This document shows positions 9,347-18,366 of a stretch of DNA of 64,000 nt, in pieces. The stretch's first letter is position 1, and each line of letters starts with the position of its first letter. Source of the stretch: Alteromonadaceae bacterium Bs31 (GTDB taxonomy: Bacteria; Pseudomonadota; Gammaproteobacteria; Pseudomonadales; Cellvibrionaceae). A model generated the notes under the pieces. The model ran no database searches, was not told the DNA's origin, and saw only the letters and a list, made by a program, of their open reading frames with translations. The position numbers were made by a program, and so were the translations under genes. Location of the stretch: positions 193,907 to 257,906 of the forward strand of contig FXAI01000001.1 in NCBI GenBank assembly GCA_900177435.1, given 5' to 3'.

Positions 9347-9824
9347 GGTACTTTCCACTTACCTGATGCTGGTTTCTGCTAGCATTTTCGCCGAGCAAGC
9401 TCCTATTCCTGCCGAAGCTCCTATTCCTATAGTGCCAAGCGAGACTCGCTTTGAGCCTTCCGCAAATGGATACGTTGCCCGTATAGAATTGAATTCCCCC
9501 GAAGAAATTCGGCGTGCTTTGCTGCGTGCAGAAGAGTTTCATAGTCGTTTCCCATCGCAATCCGCTGAGGCGCCCCTGGCTATGGTGCTTCACGGCCCGG
9601 AAGTGGCAATTTTTTTGAAAGAGAATTACGCCGAACACAAAGACATCGTTGACCTTGCCGCTCGCCTCAGTGCGTTCGAGCTTATTGATATCAAAGTATG
9701 CAGAACACGCATGGGTGTTTTGGGGCGTGCACCTACTGAGCTGGTTCCCTTCGTAGGCACTGTTCCTTTTGGTCCGCTAGAAATTGACCGGCTGCTCAAG
9801 CAAGAAAAATTTGTCTACTTTTAA
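9303..9824 (+). CDS. Secreted DsrE-family protein
   Basis: A protein of 173 residues with an N-terminal basic stretch (RSRFR) and a hydrophobic segment ending in SIFA, a likely Sec signal peptide. The mature part has the DsrE-like landmarks [25 protein letters not shown], a single cysteine in KVCRT and the C-terminal [20 protein letters not shown]. The family relates to sulfur-relay proteins, but the role of periplasmic forms is unclear. A GTG a few codons downstream could also be the start. The region just after the signal peptide holds an 18-base tandem repeat unit (GCTCCTATTCCT at 9399 and 9417) encoding API-P repeats. The overlap with erpA suggests cotranscription. Confidence 0.72.
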   Translation: MHPQRVVVVPRSRFRVLSTYLMLVSASIFAEQAPIPAEAPIPIVPSETRFEPSANGYVARIELNSPEEIRRALLRAEEFHSRFPSQSAEAPLAMVLHGPEVAIFLKENYAEHKDIVDLAARLSAFELIDIKVCRTRMGVLGRAPTELVPFVGTVPFGPLEIDRLLKQEKFVYF

Positions 9825-9844
9825 ACAAATTATGCCTCCATGCA

Positions 9845-9873
9845 TTGAGTCTGGTGCTCTCTCTTGGTAGTGT
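9845..9873 (+). promoter_or_regulatory. rnpB promoter
   Basis: TTGAGT (9845-9850) and TAGTGT (9868-9873) are separated by 17 bases. A start 8-9 bases further on coincides with the 5' end of the RNase P RNA at 9882. Confidence 0.55.
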
Positions 9874-9881
9874 TGCCGCCC

Positions 9882-10229
<348 letters not shown>

Positions 10230-10259
10230 TTTTTTCTAATGTCCTATCAAGGTATAAGC

Positions 10260-10778
10260 ATGAAAAACCGATTGTGCTCTCGCTCGCTTTCATTGTCGGT
10301 GTTAGTAGCCTTGATTTTTTCCGTTTCTGTTTCTGCGAATGAATCTTTCTATCGATATTCAGACATTGAAGCCTGGTTCTCTCTGAATAGTCAGCCCTTA
10401 AGCGAGATGGTTAAGCGCGTTGGGGGAGAAGGCTTGTTCAGCCTGCAGTATCAGGTGGGAGCGGGGCTTTCTTCAAGTGCTGGGCAGGGCTCGCCTGTGT
10501 CTCTATACACCGGTGAGCATGCTGAGTTTTATCAATCTGTTTTAAGTGAGGCGCCGGTATCGATGCTGCTGAATACGGGTGATTTTGTTCTGCTGGAACC
10601 AGGAGTCTTTACTTGCGGTATTCGGCAATGTAGCTATTCCTTGGAAAACACAGAGACGAGTGTGCCCACGGAGCGCTGTTCGGCAAGTTCTCTCAAGGCC
10701 CCACGTGGCCACTGTATGTTTACCCTCAAGCCAGGCTGGCGGCTAAATTATTACTGGATTGAAAAGGGAGAGCCATAA
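10260..10778 (+). CDS. Secreted protein of unknown function
   Basis: The ATG at 10260 gives 172 residues with a clear Sec signal peptide (basic MKNRLCSRS, a hydrophobic core, cleavage after SVSA). The mature part contains four cysteines in two close groups (TCGIRQC and RCSASS...GHC), which suggests disulphides in the periplasm. I recognise no domain. It starts 30 bases after the RNase P RNA and ends before an operator-like region for the histidine kinase. The upstream in-frame start at 10194 lies inside rnpB and is rejected. Confidence 0.7.
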   Translation: MKNRLCSRSLSLSVLVALIFSVSVSANESFYRYSDIEAWFSLNSQPLSEMVKRVGGEGLFSLQYQVGAGLSSSAGQGSPVSLYTGEHAEFYQSVLSEAPVSMLLNTGDFVLLEPGVFTCGIRQCSYSLENTETSVPTERCSASSLKAPRGHCMFTLKPGWRLNYYWIEKGEP

Positions 10779-10798
10779 ATTATAGGGCCAAGTATGGA

Positions 10799-10852
10799 TT
10801 TGATGTCGTTCTTTGATGTCATTTGACGCGCCAGGCTACATTTGTGTAGCTT
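10799..10852 (+). promoter_or_regulatory. Putative promoter/operator of the hybrid kinase gene
   Basis: Two copies of TTTGATGTC (10799-10807 and 10812-10820) lie 13 bases apart. They are followed by TTGACG (10823-10828) and, 18 bases on, TAGCTT (10847-10852). A dyad GCTACA-N4-TGTAGC (10835-10850) overlaps the putative -10. The arrangement looks regulated; the regulator is unknown. Confidence 0.35.
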
Positions 10853-10947
10853 ACATACTTTCGTGGTATTGCGTGTGGTCGATGCTGGTGCCAACATATG
10901 CGCTGCTCAAACTTTGGTCGTAATGGAGTTAATAGATAGGGAATACC

Positions 10948-12966
10948 ATGTTGGATGTAATTTGGAACCCCGAGTCCTGCGAGGTACTCGATAAATCCTT
11001 TCTCGGTGAAGAGATCGCACGACACCAGCGCAGCATGCTGGGCAGTGGTCATGGCTTTTGGGAATGGGATTTGGCCACCAACAAATTACGCTGGTACGGT
11101 ATCTTTTGGCGAGAGCTGGGTTACAACGAGCTCGACGTTCAAAACATGACTGAGCCTGAGGTTCTGCTGAATTATATTCATCCTGAGGACCGCGAAGCTT
11201 TTTACGCCGCTATTCAAGACACCATAAAAAACGGTGTGATGCTAGATCTTTGCTACCGCCTGCGCAGTAAAATGGGCTATTACTTGTGGGTGCGGGTGAA
11301 TGGGCAGGGCTACCGCGATGAAAACGGTTGGACACACCATGTGGCCGGCGTCAACTACAACATCTCCCAGTTAAAGCAAACAGAACAGGCTCTGCGGGCA
11401 AGTGAGGCACGCTATAGCCGAATTATTGCCGGTACCCGAGACGGCGTTTGGGATTGGGATATTGAAAGTAATAAAATTGAGTTTTCTGATATATGCTGGG
11501 AGCAAATAGGCTTCAGCCCTACCGATATTGAGGCGCAGAACCTGCGTAATATTGCAGACTGGGAAGCGCGAATGTCCCAGCATGATGTAGACCGCTTTAA
11601 GAACGCCTTGAGGGATCACATTCTTGAGCGAGTACCTTTCGATATCGAGTATCAGATTAGAGCCAAAGACAGCTCAATGCGTTGGATACGCGCGCGAGCG
11701 GAAGCCACCTACAACGAAGGCGGCCGGGCTACCCGGGTTTCAGGCAGTAATATGGATGTCACTGAGTTAAAGAATACCCAGCTTGCTGTGGTGCAGGCGA
11801 AGGTTGCAGCAGAGAAAGCAAATCAGGCTAAATCTGAGTTTCTTTCAAGTATGAGCCATGAGCTGCGAACCCCCCTTAACGCTATTCTCGGCTATTCCCA
11901 GCTGTTTGATTACGACGAAAACTTAAGAGAAGAGCAGCAAGAAAGCGTTGCTGAAATCCGCAAGGCCGGAAATCATTTGCTGCACCTGATTAACGAAGTG
12001 TTGGATTTAGCGAAGATTGAGGCTGGGCGAATGTCGCTCTCCCTGGAGCCCGTTGTACCAGAGCGCGTGATGAGTGATTGCCTTAAGTTGCTGCAGCCAT
12101 TGGCGGAAGATAACGGTATTCAGCTTTCTGTGGAGCTCGGTACGCTCGGAACAACACCCATATTTGCAGATTACACGCGTCTGAAACAAGCATTGATAAA
12201 CCTTGCCAGCAACGCAATTAAGTACAACAGGAAGAATGGCAAAGTGGTTATCGCCTTGGATAGAGCTGGCCCAGAGGCCATGCGGATTCTCGTGCGCGAT
12301 ACCGGGCACGGTATACCGGAATCCCAGCAGGAGCATGTATTTGAGCCCTTCAACCGCCTGGAAGCCGAGTGCGGCTCCATTGAAGGCAGCGGAGTTGGCT
12401 TGGTGATAACCAAGCGTCTCATTGAGATGATGCAAGGGCACATAGATTTTCACTCAGTTGAAAACACCGGTACCCAGTTCTGGATTGAACTGCCTTTGGC
12501 AAAAGAAGGTGAGGAGGGTGTGTCCGCCCTTGCGGAGGCGGCATTCTCTGAAAAACGCACAGAGCTGACTGTGCAGGGCGACTACCGCATTCTCTATATC
12601 GAAGATAACCCGGCAAACACGCGGTTATTCGAAAAAATCATCGAACGCTTTGCTCAGCTCTCTGTAACCACCGCAATGGAGCCCCTGCTGGGAATCTATG
12701 AGGCGCGAACAGCTCCTCCGGATATTATTGTTCTGGATATCAACCTGCCAGACTTAGATGGATATGAAGTGCTGGAAGTCCTTAAGAACGATACCCGCAC
12801 CAAAGATATCCCAGTGGTTGCTCTGTCCGCTAATGCCATGTCTATGGATGTTCACAAGGGCTTGCAAGCCGGCTTCGTTGATTACCTGACTAAGCCTGTC
12901 GAAGTGAACCGCCTGATAGCGGTGTTCAACCAATTGCTAGAGAGGCCTTCTCTGAAGTCCGCATAG
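10948..12966 (+). CDS. Cytoplasmic PAS-PAS hybrid sensor histidine kinase
   Basis: A protein of 672 residues without signal peptide or membrane segments. Domains in order: PAS at about 30-145 (GFWEWDLATNKLRW), a second PAS/PAC at about 150-280 (GVWDWDIESNKIEFS), HisKA with the phosphorylated His304 in SMSHELRTPLNAI, HATPase_c at about 415-520 (NLASNAIKY, DTGHGIPE, GSGVGL) and a receiver domain at about 545-665 with Asp597 in IVLDINLPDLDGYE. It would sense an intracellular signal and phosphorylate its own receiver; no Hpt or separate regulator lies nearby. It is monocistronic, between an operator-like region and a terminator, just before the dcw cluster. Confidence 0.93.
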   Translation: MLDVIWNPESCEVLDKSFLGEEIARHQRSMLGSGHGFWEWDLATNKLRWYGIFWRELGYNELDVQNMTEPEVLLNYIHPEDREAFYAAIQDTIKNGVMLDLCYRLRSKMGYYLWVRVNGQGYRDENGWTHHVAGVNYNISQLKQTEQALRASEARYSRIIAGTRDGVWDWDIESNKIEFSDICWEQIGFSPTDIEAQNLRNIADWEARMSQHDVDRFKNALRDHILERVPFDIEYQIRAKDSSMRWIRARAEATYNEGGRATRVSGSNMDVTELKNTQLAVVQAKVAAEKANQAKSEFLSSMSHELRTPLNAILGYSQLFDYDENLREEQQESVAEIRKAGNHLLHLINEVLDLAKIEAGRMSLSLEPVVPERVMSDCLKLLQPLAEDNGIQLSVELGTLGTTPIFADYTRLKQALINLASNAIKYNRKNGKVVIALDRAGPEAMRILVRDTGHGIPESQQEHVFEPFNRLEAECGSIEGSGVGLVITKRLIEMMQGHIDFHSVENTGTQFWIELPLAKEGEEGVSALAEAAFSEKRTELTVQGDYRILYIEDNPANTRLFEKIIERFAQLSVTTAMEPLLGIYEARTAPPDIIVLDINLPDLDGYEVLEVLKNDTRTKDIPVVALSANAMSMDVHKGLQAGFVDYLTKPVEVNRLIAVFNQLLERPSLKSA

Positions 12967-12984
12967 AGCTGTTTCCTCCACTTT

Positions 12985-13010
12985 AGACCTTGTTGAACGT
13001 AGGTCTTTTT
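12985..13010 (+). terminator. Terminator after hybrid kinase gene
   Basis: Stem AGACCT (12985-12990) pairs with AGGTCT (13001-13006) across a ten-base loop and is followed directly by TTTT. It separates the kinase gene from the mraZ promoter. Confidence 0.6.
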
Positions 13011-13203
13011 ATATTTCATTGATCTATAACTAACGCATTCATAAACCTAAAAAGTCTGTTTCTTAAAGTAAATTCTAGGTGTCCTCTTTAAGCTACTGTA
13101 AAGCAGGGGGTTTCTGCTTTCTGTTGCGCCTGCCTGCTGTGTGTATACCCCCTAAAACTTCCGAAATTTCAATAGCTTAGCTAACTTTTGCTGCTGTATT
13201 TCC

Positions 13204-13231
13204 TTGACTTTGCGCCAAGGGGAAATATAGT
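13204..13231 (+). promoter_or_regulatory. mraZ (dcw) promoter
   Basis: TTGACT (13204-13209) and TATAGT (13226-13231) with a 16-base spacer form a good sigma70 promoter. The predicted start near 13238 falls at the edge of the MraZ boxes, as expected for repression by MraZ. Confidence 0.7.
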
Positions 13232-13239
13232 GTGCAAAA

Positions 13240-13274
13240 GTGGTGTAAAGTGGTGATTAGTGGAATATTGTGGG
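13240..13274 (+). promoter_or_regulatory. MraZ operator: four 10-bp-phased boxes
   Basis: GTGG occurs at 13240, 13250, 13260 and 13270, exactly ten bases apart; the five-base boxes read TGGTG, TGGTG, TGGAA and TGGGT. MraZ of E. coli binds TGGGN direct repeats separated by five bases, the same period. The boxes start at the predicted transcription start, so MraZ should repress its own operon. Confidence 0.8.
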
Positions 13275-13398
13275 TTTATTGCGAGAAAAGCTCTATACTT
13301 TCAAGAAGAATTCCCAATACAGCGCGAGCATTCGCTGGTACCGAGTAAAACAGAGCGTGGTTTTTCTTTGTTGAAGAGCTGCGAGCGAGAGGTAAAAC

Positions 13399-13842
13399 GT
13401 GTTTCAAGGCAGTCACGCCATCAATATGGACGCCAAAGGTCGCATGGCTATCCCGGCTAAATACCGGGATACCTTAGCGGGTGCTTGCGGCGGCCGCATA
13501 GTGATGACTGCCCACACGCAAGACCGCTGCGTACTTGTTTATCCGGAGCCAGAGTGGCAAACGATTTTGCCGAAGATAGAAGCGCTGCCCACCTTCAACA
13601 AAGCATCACTACGAGCCCAGCGTCTGCTGATTGGTTACGCCTGTGGTCTGGAGCTGGACGGTAATGGCCGCATCCTGGTTCCGCCCACCTTGCGAGACTA
13701 CGCAGGCCTGGAAAAAAAGCTGATGTTGGTTGGTCTAGGAAAGAAGTTCGAGCTCTGGAGTGAAGAAGCCTGGTTGGCCTCTGTCGCCGATATCGAGAGC
13801 GAGGGCGATCTACCAGAAGAAATGATATCGCTCTCCCTGTAG
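13399..13842 (+). CDS. mraZ: Transcriptional regulator MraZ
   Basis: A protein of 147 residues with two SpoVT-AbrB-like repeats ([21 protein letters not shown] and [19 protein letters not shown]), each carrying the family's DxxGR core. MraZ forms a ring-shaped oligomer, binds phased repeats and controls the dcw operon. The start is the GTG at 13399, which places FQGSH at the N-terminus as in the family. Four matching boxes lie about 125-160 bases upstream. rsmH follows nine bases later. Confidence 0.96.
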   Translation: MFQGSHAINMDAKGRMAIPAKYRDTLAGACGGRIVMTAHTQDRCVLVYPEPEWQTILPKIEALPTFNKASLRAQRLLIGYACGLELDGNGRILVPPTLRDYAGLEKKLMLVGLGKKFELWSEEAWLASVADIESEGDLPEEMISLSL

Positions 13843-13851
13843 GAGGGAGCT

Positions 13852-14793
13852 TTGAATACAAAACAACATTATTCCGTACTACTGCGGGAATCGGTTGATG
13901 CCTTGGTGACCGATCCGGGGGGTATCTATGTCGATGGTACCTTTGGGCGCGGAGGGCATAGCCGGGAGATTCTGCGCAGCCTTGATCAAGGGGGGCGGCT
14001 GCTTGCCTTCGATAAGGATCCACAGGCCGTAGAGGAAGGTGAAAGGTTAGCCGCGGAAGATGCGCGCTTTACTATTATTCACGGTTCCTTTGCAAGCTTT
14101 TCCAGCGTAAAGCAAAGCTTGCTTGAGCTGGGGAGGGATGGTGAAGGTCTTTGCGGAGTCCTGCTAGATTTGGGGGTTTCTTCGCCCCAGCTTGATGAGG
14201 CTGAAAGAGGCTTCAGCTTTTTACAGGATGGGCCGCTGGATATGCGAATGAATAATAGCGCCGGGCAAACAGCAGCCGATTGGATTAATAGCGCAGAAGA
14301 AGATGAAATTGTATTTGTCTTGCGGGAGTACGGCGAAGAAAGGTTTGCCAGGCGAATGGCAAGAGCTGTCATTAAAGAGCGGCAGTTGCAAGAGTTTTCG
14401 ACCACTAGTCGGTTTGCTCAGGTAATTAGTGAAGCGAATCCACGGTGGGAAAAAGGAAAGCACCCAGCAACACGCGCTTTTCAGGCTGTAAGGATTTTTA
14501 TTAACCGCGAGCTAGAAGATCTTACTTTGGCGCTTGATGAGGCCTTGAGCACAATAAAAAGCGGCGGGCGCTTGGTGGTAATTAGTTTTCACTCGCTGGA
14601 AGACCGTATTGTTAAACGTTTTTTTCGAGAGCAAACACGGGGCAAGCAATTTCCAGCAGGTATGCCGATAACCGATGACATGCTGGATAAAAAAATGCGA
14701 ACGCTGGGTAAAGCCATAAAAGCAAGTGATCATGAATTGCAGGAAAATATCCGCTCGCGTAGTGCAGTAATGCGAGTGGCAGAAAAAATTTAA
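13852..14793 (+). CDS. rsmH: 16S rRNA (cytosine(1402)-N4)-methyltransferase
   Basis: A SAM-dependent enzyme of 313 residues (same length as in E. coli) that methylates C1402 in the ribosomal P site. The SAM motif [10 protein letters not shown], the [12 protein letters not shown] motif and the conserved [15 protein letters not shown] and [15 protein letters not shown] segments are all present. The start is a rare TTG at 13852, supported by GGAGGGAG at 13842-13849; no better ATG or GTG lies before HYSVLL. Confidence 0.97.
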   Translation: MNTKQHYSVLLRESVDALVTDPGGIYVDGTFGRGGHSREILRSLDQGGRLLAFDKDPQAVEEGERLAAEDARFTIIHGSFASFSSVKQSLLELGRDGEGLCGVLLDLGVSSPQLDEAERGFSFLQDGPLDMRMNNSAGQTAADWINSAEEDEIVFVLREYGEERFARRMARAVIKERQLQEFSTTSRFAQVISEANPRWEKGKHPATRAFQAVRIFINRELEDLTLALDEALSTIKSGGRLVVISFHSLEDRIVKRFFREQTRGKQFPAGMPITDDMLDKKMRTLGKAIKASDHELQENIRSRSAVMRVAEKI

Positions 14794-14816
14794 TTTCATT
14801 TAAGTGCAAAGAAAAC

Positions 14817-15116
14817 GTGTCTATAGCAAAGGAAACAACACCCACAGTTCTTCGGGGCTTGCTAATCGCCGCTCTATGGGTTGGGTGTGTTGCGACGGCA
14901 TTAGGGGTTGTTTATAGCTCGTTTAAATCGAGGAAGTTTACTCAGGAATTGGAGCTGTTAAGAAGGGAGTCAACTCAGTTACAGGTAGCTTCGGGGCAGT
15001 TTTTGTTGGAAAAGAGTACATGGGCCGCCTATTCGCGTGTGGAAAAAATCGCGTTTGAAGAATTGGGTATGGAAGTTCCAGAAAGCGAAAAAACAATTTT
15101 GGTATACAAACGATGA
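14817..15116 (+). CDS. ftsL: Cell division protein FtsL
   Basis: A bitopic protein of 99 residues: short cytoplasmic N-terminus, membrane helix at about 13-33 and a periplasmic leucine-zipper-like coiled coil (FTQELELLRRESTQLQV). It bridges FtsB/FtsQ to FtsW/FtsI in the divisome. The start is a GTG; its stop overlaps the ftsI start by four bases (ATGA). Sequence conservation is low in this family, so the call rests on topology, length and position. Confidence 0.9.
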   Translation: MSIAKETTPTVLRGLLIAALWVGCVATALGVVYSSFKSRKFTQELELLRRESTQLQVASGQFLLEKSTWAAYSRVEKIAFEELGMEVPESEKTILVYKR

Positions 15117-16807
15117 AAGATGCAAAGCGAAATTTGTTGTGGCGATACCGATCCATAAGTATCACGCTGTTTGCCTTAACCTTGCCCTTGGTATCTCACC
15201 TGGCGAAATTACAGGTGGTACCTTCAACGGAGCGGGGTTATGAGTTTCTGCAAAGTGAGGGGGAGGCCCGTACCTCACGCAGTGAAACCTTGCATGCCTA
15301 CCGCGGGGTAATTACAGATAGAAACGGAGAGTTACTTGCGGTTAGCACGCCGCTCACATCCTTGTACGCAGAACCCAAAAAAATCAATGAGCAAGAAATA
15401 GCGGAGCTCGCCGCCGTTCTGAAAATATCAGAAAAGAATTTGCGGCAACGCTTGGCTAAATACCGAAATAAACAATTTATGTATCTTGTACGGCACCTGC
15501 CTCCGCATCAGGCCGAGCCAATACTAAACAGGAAGTTTCAAGGGGTCGCCGCGGAGACGGAATACCGGCGCTATTACCCCGCTGGAGAAGTGGCAGCTCA
15601 TGTGGTTGGCTTTACTGATATTGAGGATAAGGGCCAGGAAGGTATTGAGCTCGCTTATGAAGAGCATCTTGCCGGTGCAAGTGGTTACAAGAAGGTAATA
15701 AAGGATTTAAAGGGGAATATTGTAAAAGATAACGGTGTACTCAAAGCGCCTGTGTCCGGGAGCAACCTTTCCTTAAGTCTTGATTTACGCCTGCAATATT
15801 TGGCTTACCGGGAATTAAAAGCCGCAGTGGCAAAACAGGGGGCAAAATCCGGTTCGGTTGTGATGCTGGATGTCGATAGCGGGGAAATATTGGCGATGGC
15901 TAATCAGCCATCTTACAACCCAAATGATCGTATTCGCATACACCCAGAACAATTGCGAAACCGCGCCATCACCGATGTGTTCGAGCCTGGTTCTACAGTA
16001 AAACCGCTCACTATTATGGCGGCCTTGGAATCCGGGCTGTATTCAATAGGTGACACAATTGATACCAGCCCGGGATATGTGATGGTTGGAAAAAAAGCGC
16101 TATTAGATCCAAAAGATTATGGCGTGTTGAGCTTAACAAAAATACTCACTAAGTCTAGCCAGGTAGGTATAACAAAAATTGCTCTCGAGATGGAGCCTGA
16201 CGAATTGAGGGGTTTCTTTTACCGCTCGGGCATCGGGCAAGCAGCAGGCTTGGGTTTTCCCGGTGAAAGTGTCGGTGTTTTACCCAGTCGAAGTCGATGG
16301 CACCCCATAGAGATTGCAACACTCGCTTTTGGCTACGGTTTAAATGTAAATGCGGTTCAGCTGGCGCAGGCTTACGGGATGATCGCCGACCACGGTGTTC
16401 TTAAGCCCACCAGTATATTAAAGCTCAGTGGTGTACCGCTGGAAAATTCAGTGGTATCTGCAGATATCGCCAATAGTGTTTCAACGATGTTGAAAACTGT
16501 TACTCAGCCGGGTGGTACTGCAACGCGTGCTCAGATTTCCGCATACCCGGTAGCGGGTAAAACGGGAACTGCTCATAAAGTTGGATTGGCCGGTTACGCC
16601 GAAGATAGACACATTGCTTTATTTGCGGGCTTTGCCCCCGCTGATAATCCAAAGCTTGTGGCGGTGGTGATAATTAATGAGCCGAGCGATGGTCGTTACT
16701 ACGGTGGTGAAGCCGCTGCGCCGGTCTTTGCAAGCATTGTTGAAGGTTCGCTCAAAATTCTTAATGTCGCCCCACAAAAAAGTGAAACGATGGTAGCAGG
16801 TATTTAG
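15113..16807 (+). CDS. ftsI: Peptidoglycan transpeptidase PBP3 (FtsI)
   Basis: Septal class B penicillin-binding protein of 564 residues. An N-terminal anchor lies at about 12-32, the pedestal domain follows (HAYRGVITDRNGELLA), then the transpeptidase domain. The acylated Ser294 is in GSTVK and the KTG motif is at 483-485. The second motif, normally SxN (SSN), reads SSQ at 348-350, an unusual asparagine-to-glutamine change beside the active site. The fold and remaining motifs are intact and the gene is in the division operon, so I expect an active enzyme with possibly altered beta-lactam response. Confidence 0.96.
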   Translation: MKDAKRNLLWRYRSISITLFALTLPLVSHLAKLQVVPSTERGYEFLQSEGEARTSRSETLHAYRGVITDRNGELLAVSTPLTSLYAEPKKINEQEIAELAAVLKISEKNLRQRLAKYRNKQFMYLVRHLPPHQAEPILNRKFQGVAAETEYRRYYPAGEVAAHVVGFTDIEDKGQEGIELAYEEHLAGASGYKKVIKDLKGNIVKDNGVLKAPVSGSNLSLSLDLRLQYLAYRELKAAVAKQGAKSGSVVMLDVDSGEILAMANQPSYNPNDRIRIHPEQLRNRAITDVFEPGSTVKPLTIMAALESGLYSIGDTIDTSPGYVMVGKKALLDPKDYGVLSLTKILTKSSQVGITKIALEMEPDELRGFFYRSGIGQAAGLGFPGESVGVLPSRSRWHPIEIATLAFGYGLNVNAVQLAQAYGMIADHGVLKPTSILKLSGVPLENSVVSADIANSVSTMLKTVTQPGGTATRAQISAYPVAGKTGTAHKVGLAGYAEDRHIALFAGFAPADNPKLVAVVIINEPSDGRYYGGEAAAPVFASIVEGSLKILNVAPQKSETMVAGI

Positions 16808-16809
16808 TC

Positions 16810-18366
16810 TTGGTTGATGGTATGGAACCACATCAGAGCGGTAGCGTATGTTCGAGCTTAAACAATATTGTTGTTAGCTTGGGTTTCGACGCGCCTGAAA
16901 AAAATATCCCTGTTAATGGCATGACACTGGACAGTCGTGAAGTTAAAGATGGTTTTCTATTTGTTGCAATCAAAGGTGCGCATAGCGATGGTCGAAAATA
17001 TATCGACCAGGCAATTGCTGCCGGCGCATCAGCAGTGTTGGCAGAGGGCGATGAGAATGAGAACAAGCATCCCGTCTATTTTGTGCGGGGTTTGCGGCTG
17101 CGGCTTGGAGAAATAGCTGCCCGGTTTTATGGTATGCCTGCAAACGAGATGGAAATTATTGGTATTACAGGAACCAATGGTAAAACCACCTGTGCACAAT
17201 TAATAAAGCAAATGTTCGATGGCTTGGGTGAGCGGGCTGCGACTATTGGCACAATGGGTTATGGTGCGGACCTCTCTCGCCTTGTCAGTACAGGCCTCAC
17301 CACTCCGGATGCCATAAGCTGTCAAAAAATACTTAAAAAGTTCCTGCAGCAGAATATTTCCAAAGTCAGCATGGAAGTTTCATCCCATGCTCTGGCGCAG
17401 GGGCGTTGCGAGGGGCTTAGATTTGCGGGAGCCTTGTTTACAAACCTTAGCCAGGATCACCTGGATTATCACGCGGACATGGCGGAATATGCAAAAACAA
17501 AAGCACGCTTATTCTCCGCTGCAGACAGGAAGTTTGCGGTAATTAATGCCGATGACCAATGTGGACGTGAAGTAATTCTTCCCGCTGTGCCTGCGGAAGT
17601 TTCCTGCATTCTTTACGGTATTGATAAGCTTAAGGTGAAATCCGTGCTGCCAGAGAATGCCAGGTTTGTGATTGCTAAAAATATTGAATATGAAGCGAAT
17701 GGCTTTACGATGGATATTTATTCCAGCTGGGGAGAAGCAAAAGCGAAGTGTGCTTTACTGGGGCCGTTCAATGTACACAACGTATTAGCAACGGTGTCGG
17801 TGCTTTGCGCGTCGGGCTTTTCTTTGGTGCAAGTTGCGGCGCATGTCAAAAATTTAAAACCGATCGCAGGCCGAATGCAATTGCTTAGCGTTGCTGGCGC
17901 TGACATTACCGTTTGCGTTGATTATGCGCATACTCCGGATGCTTTAGAAAAAGCCATAACCGCTACAAAAATACATACTCAGGGAAACCTTATTACGGTT
18001 TTTGGTTGTGGTGGTGACCGAGATAGCAGTAAGCGTTTGCAGATGGGGCTAACAGCAGAGAGTCTCTCCGATCGTATCGTTGTGACTTCTGATAATCCAC
18101 GTACTGAAGATCCATCATCAATAATCAATGATGTTTTGGCCGGGCTGAAGGGTTCGGTTGAGGTTAGAGTTGATCGCGCTGAAGCAATTGATTTTGCCAT
18201 CGCAAACGCGGAACCCCATGATTGTGTTCTTATTGCCGGGAAAGGCCACGAGGATTATCAAATCATTGGAGATCGTAAACTCCCATTTAGTGATGTCCTG
18301 GTTGCACAGCAGTGTTTGATGGCTCGCACAAGCCGAAGAGCTGGAGGTGCATATGATGCTGTCTGA
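16810..18366 (+). CDS. murE: UDP-MurNAc-tripeptide synthetase
   Basis: Adds meso-diaminopimelate to UDP-MurNAc-L-Ala-D-Glu. The protein shows the ATP loop GITGTNGKTTCAQ, the STGLTTPDA uracil-site region and the DAP-specific DNPRTEDP motif, so the substrate is DAP rather than lysine. The frame opens with a TTG at 16810, three bases after the ftsI stop; an ATG at 16822 gives a protein nearer the usual length, and neither has a strong ribosome site. Its end overlaps murF. Confidence 0.97.
   Translation: MVDGMEPHQSGSVCSSLNNIVVSLGFDAPEKNIPVNGMTLDSREVKDGFLFVAIKGAHSDGRKYIDQAIAAGASAVLAEGDENENKHPVYFVRGLRLRLGEIAARFYGMPANEMEIIGITGTNGKTTCAQLIKQMFDGLGERAATIGTMGYGADLSRLVSTGLTTPDAISCQKILKKFLQQNISKVSMEVSSHALAQGRCEGLRFAGALFTNLSQDHLDYHADMAEYAKTKARLFSAADRKFAVINADDQCGREVILPAVPAEVSCILYGIDKLKVKSVLPENARFVIAKNIEYEANGFTMDIYSSWGEAKAKCALLGPFNVHNVLATVSVLCASGFSLVQVAAHVKNLKPIAGRMQLLSVAGADITVCVDYAHTPDALEKAITATKIHTQGNLITVFGCGGDRDSSKRLQMGLTAESLSDRIVVTSDNPRTEDPSSIINDVLAGLKGSVEVRVDRAEAIDFAIANAEPHDCVLIAGKGHEDYQIIGDRKLPFSDVLVAQQCLMARTSRRAGGAYDAV

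Larger units (their letters stand above)
13011..13398 (+). other. Leader region of the dcw cluster
   Basis: No gene is seen here. The stretch contains an AAAGCAG-CTGCTTT hairpin near 13100, the mra promoter at 13204-13231, the MraZ boxes at 13240-13274 and an untranslated leader of about 160 bases before mraZ. Confidence 0.6.
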
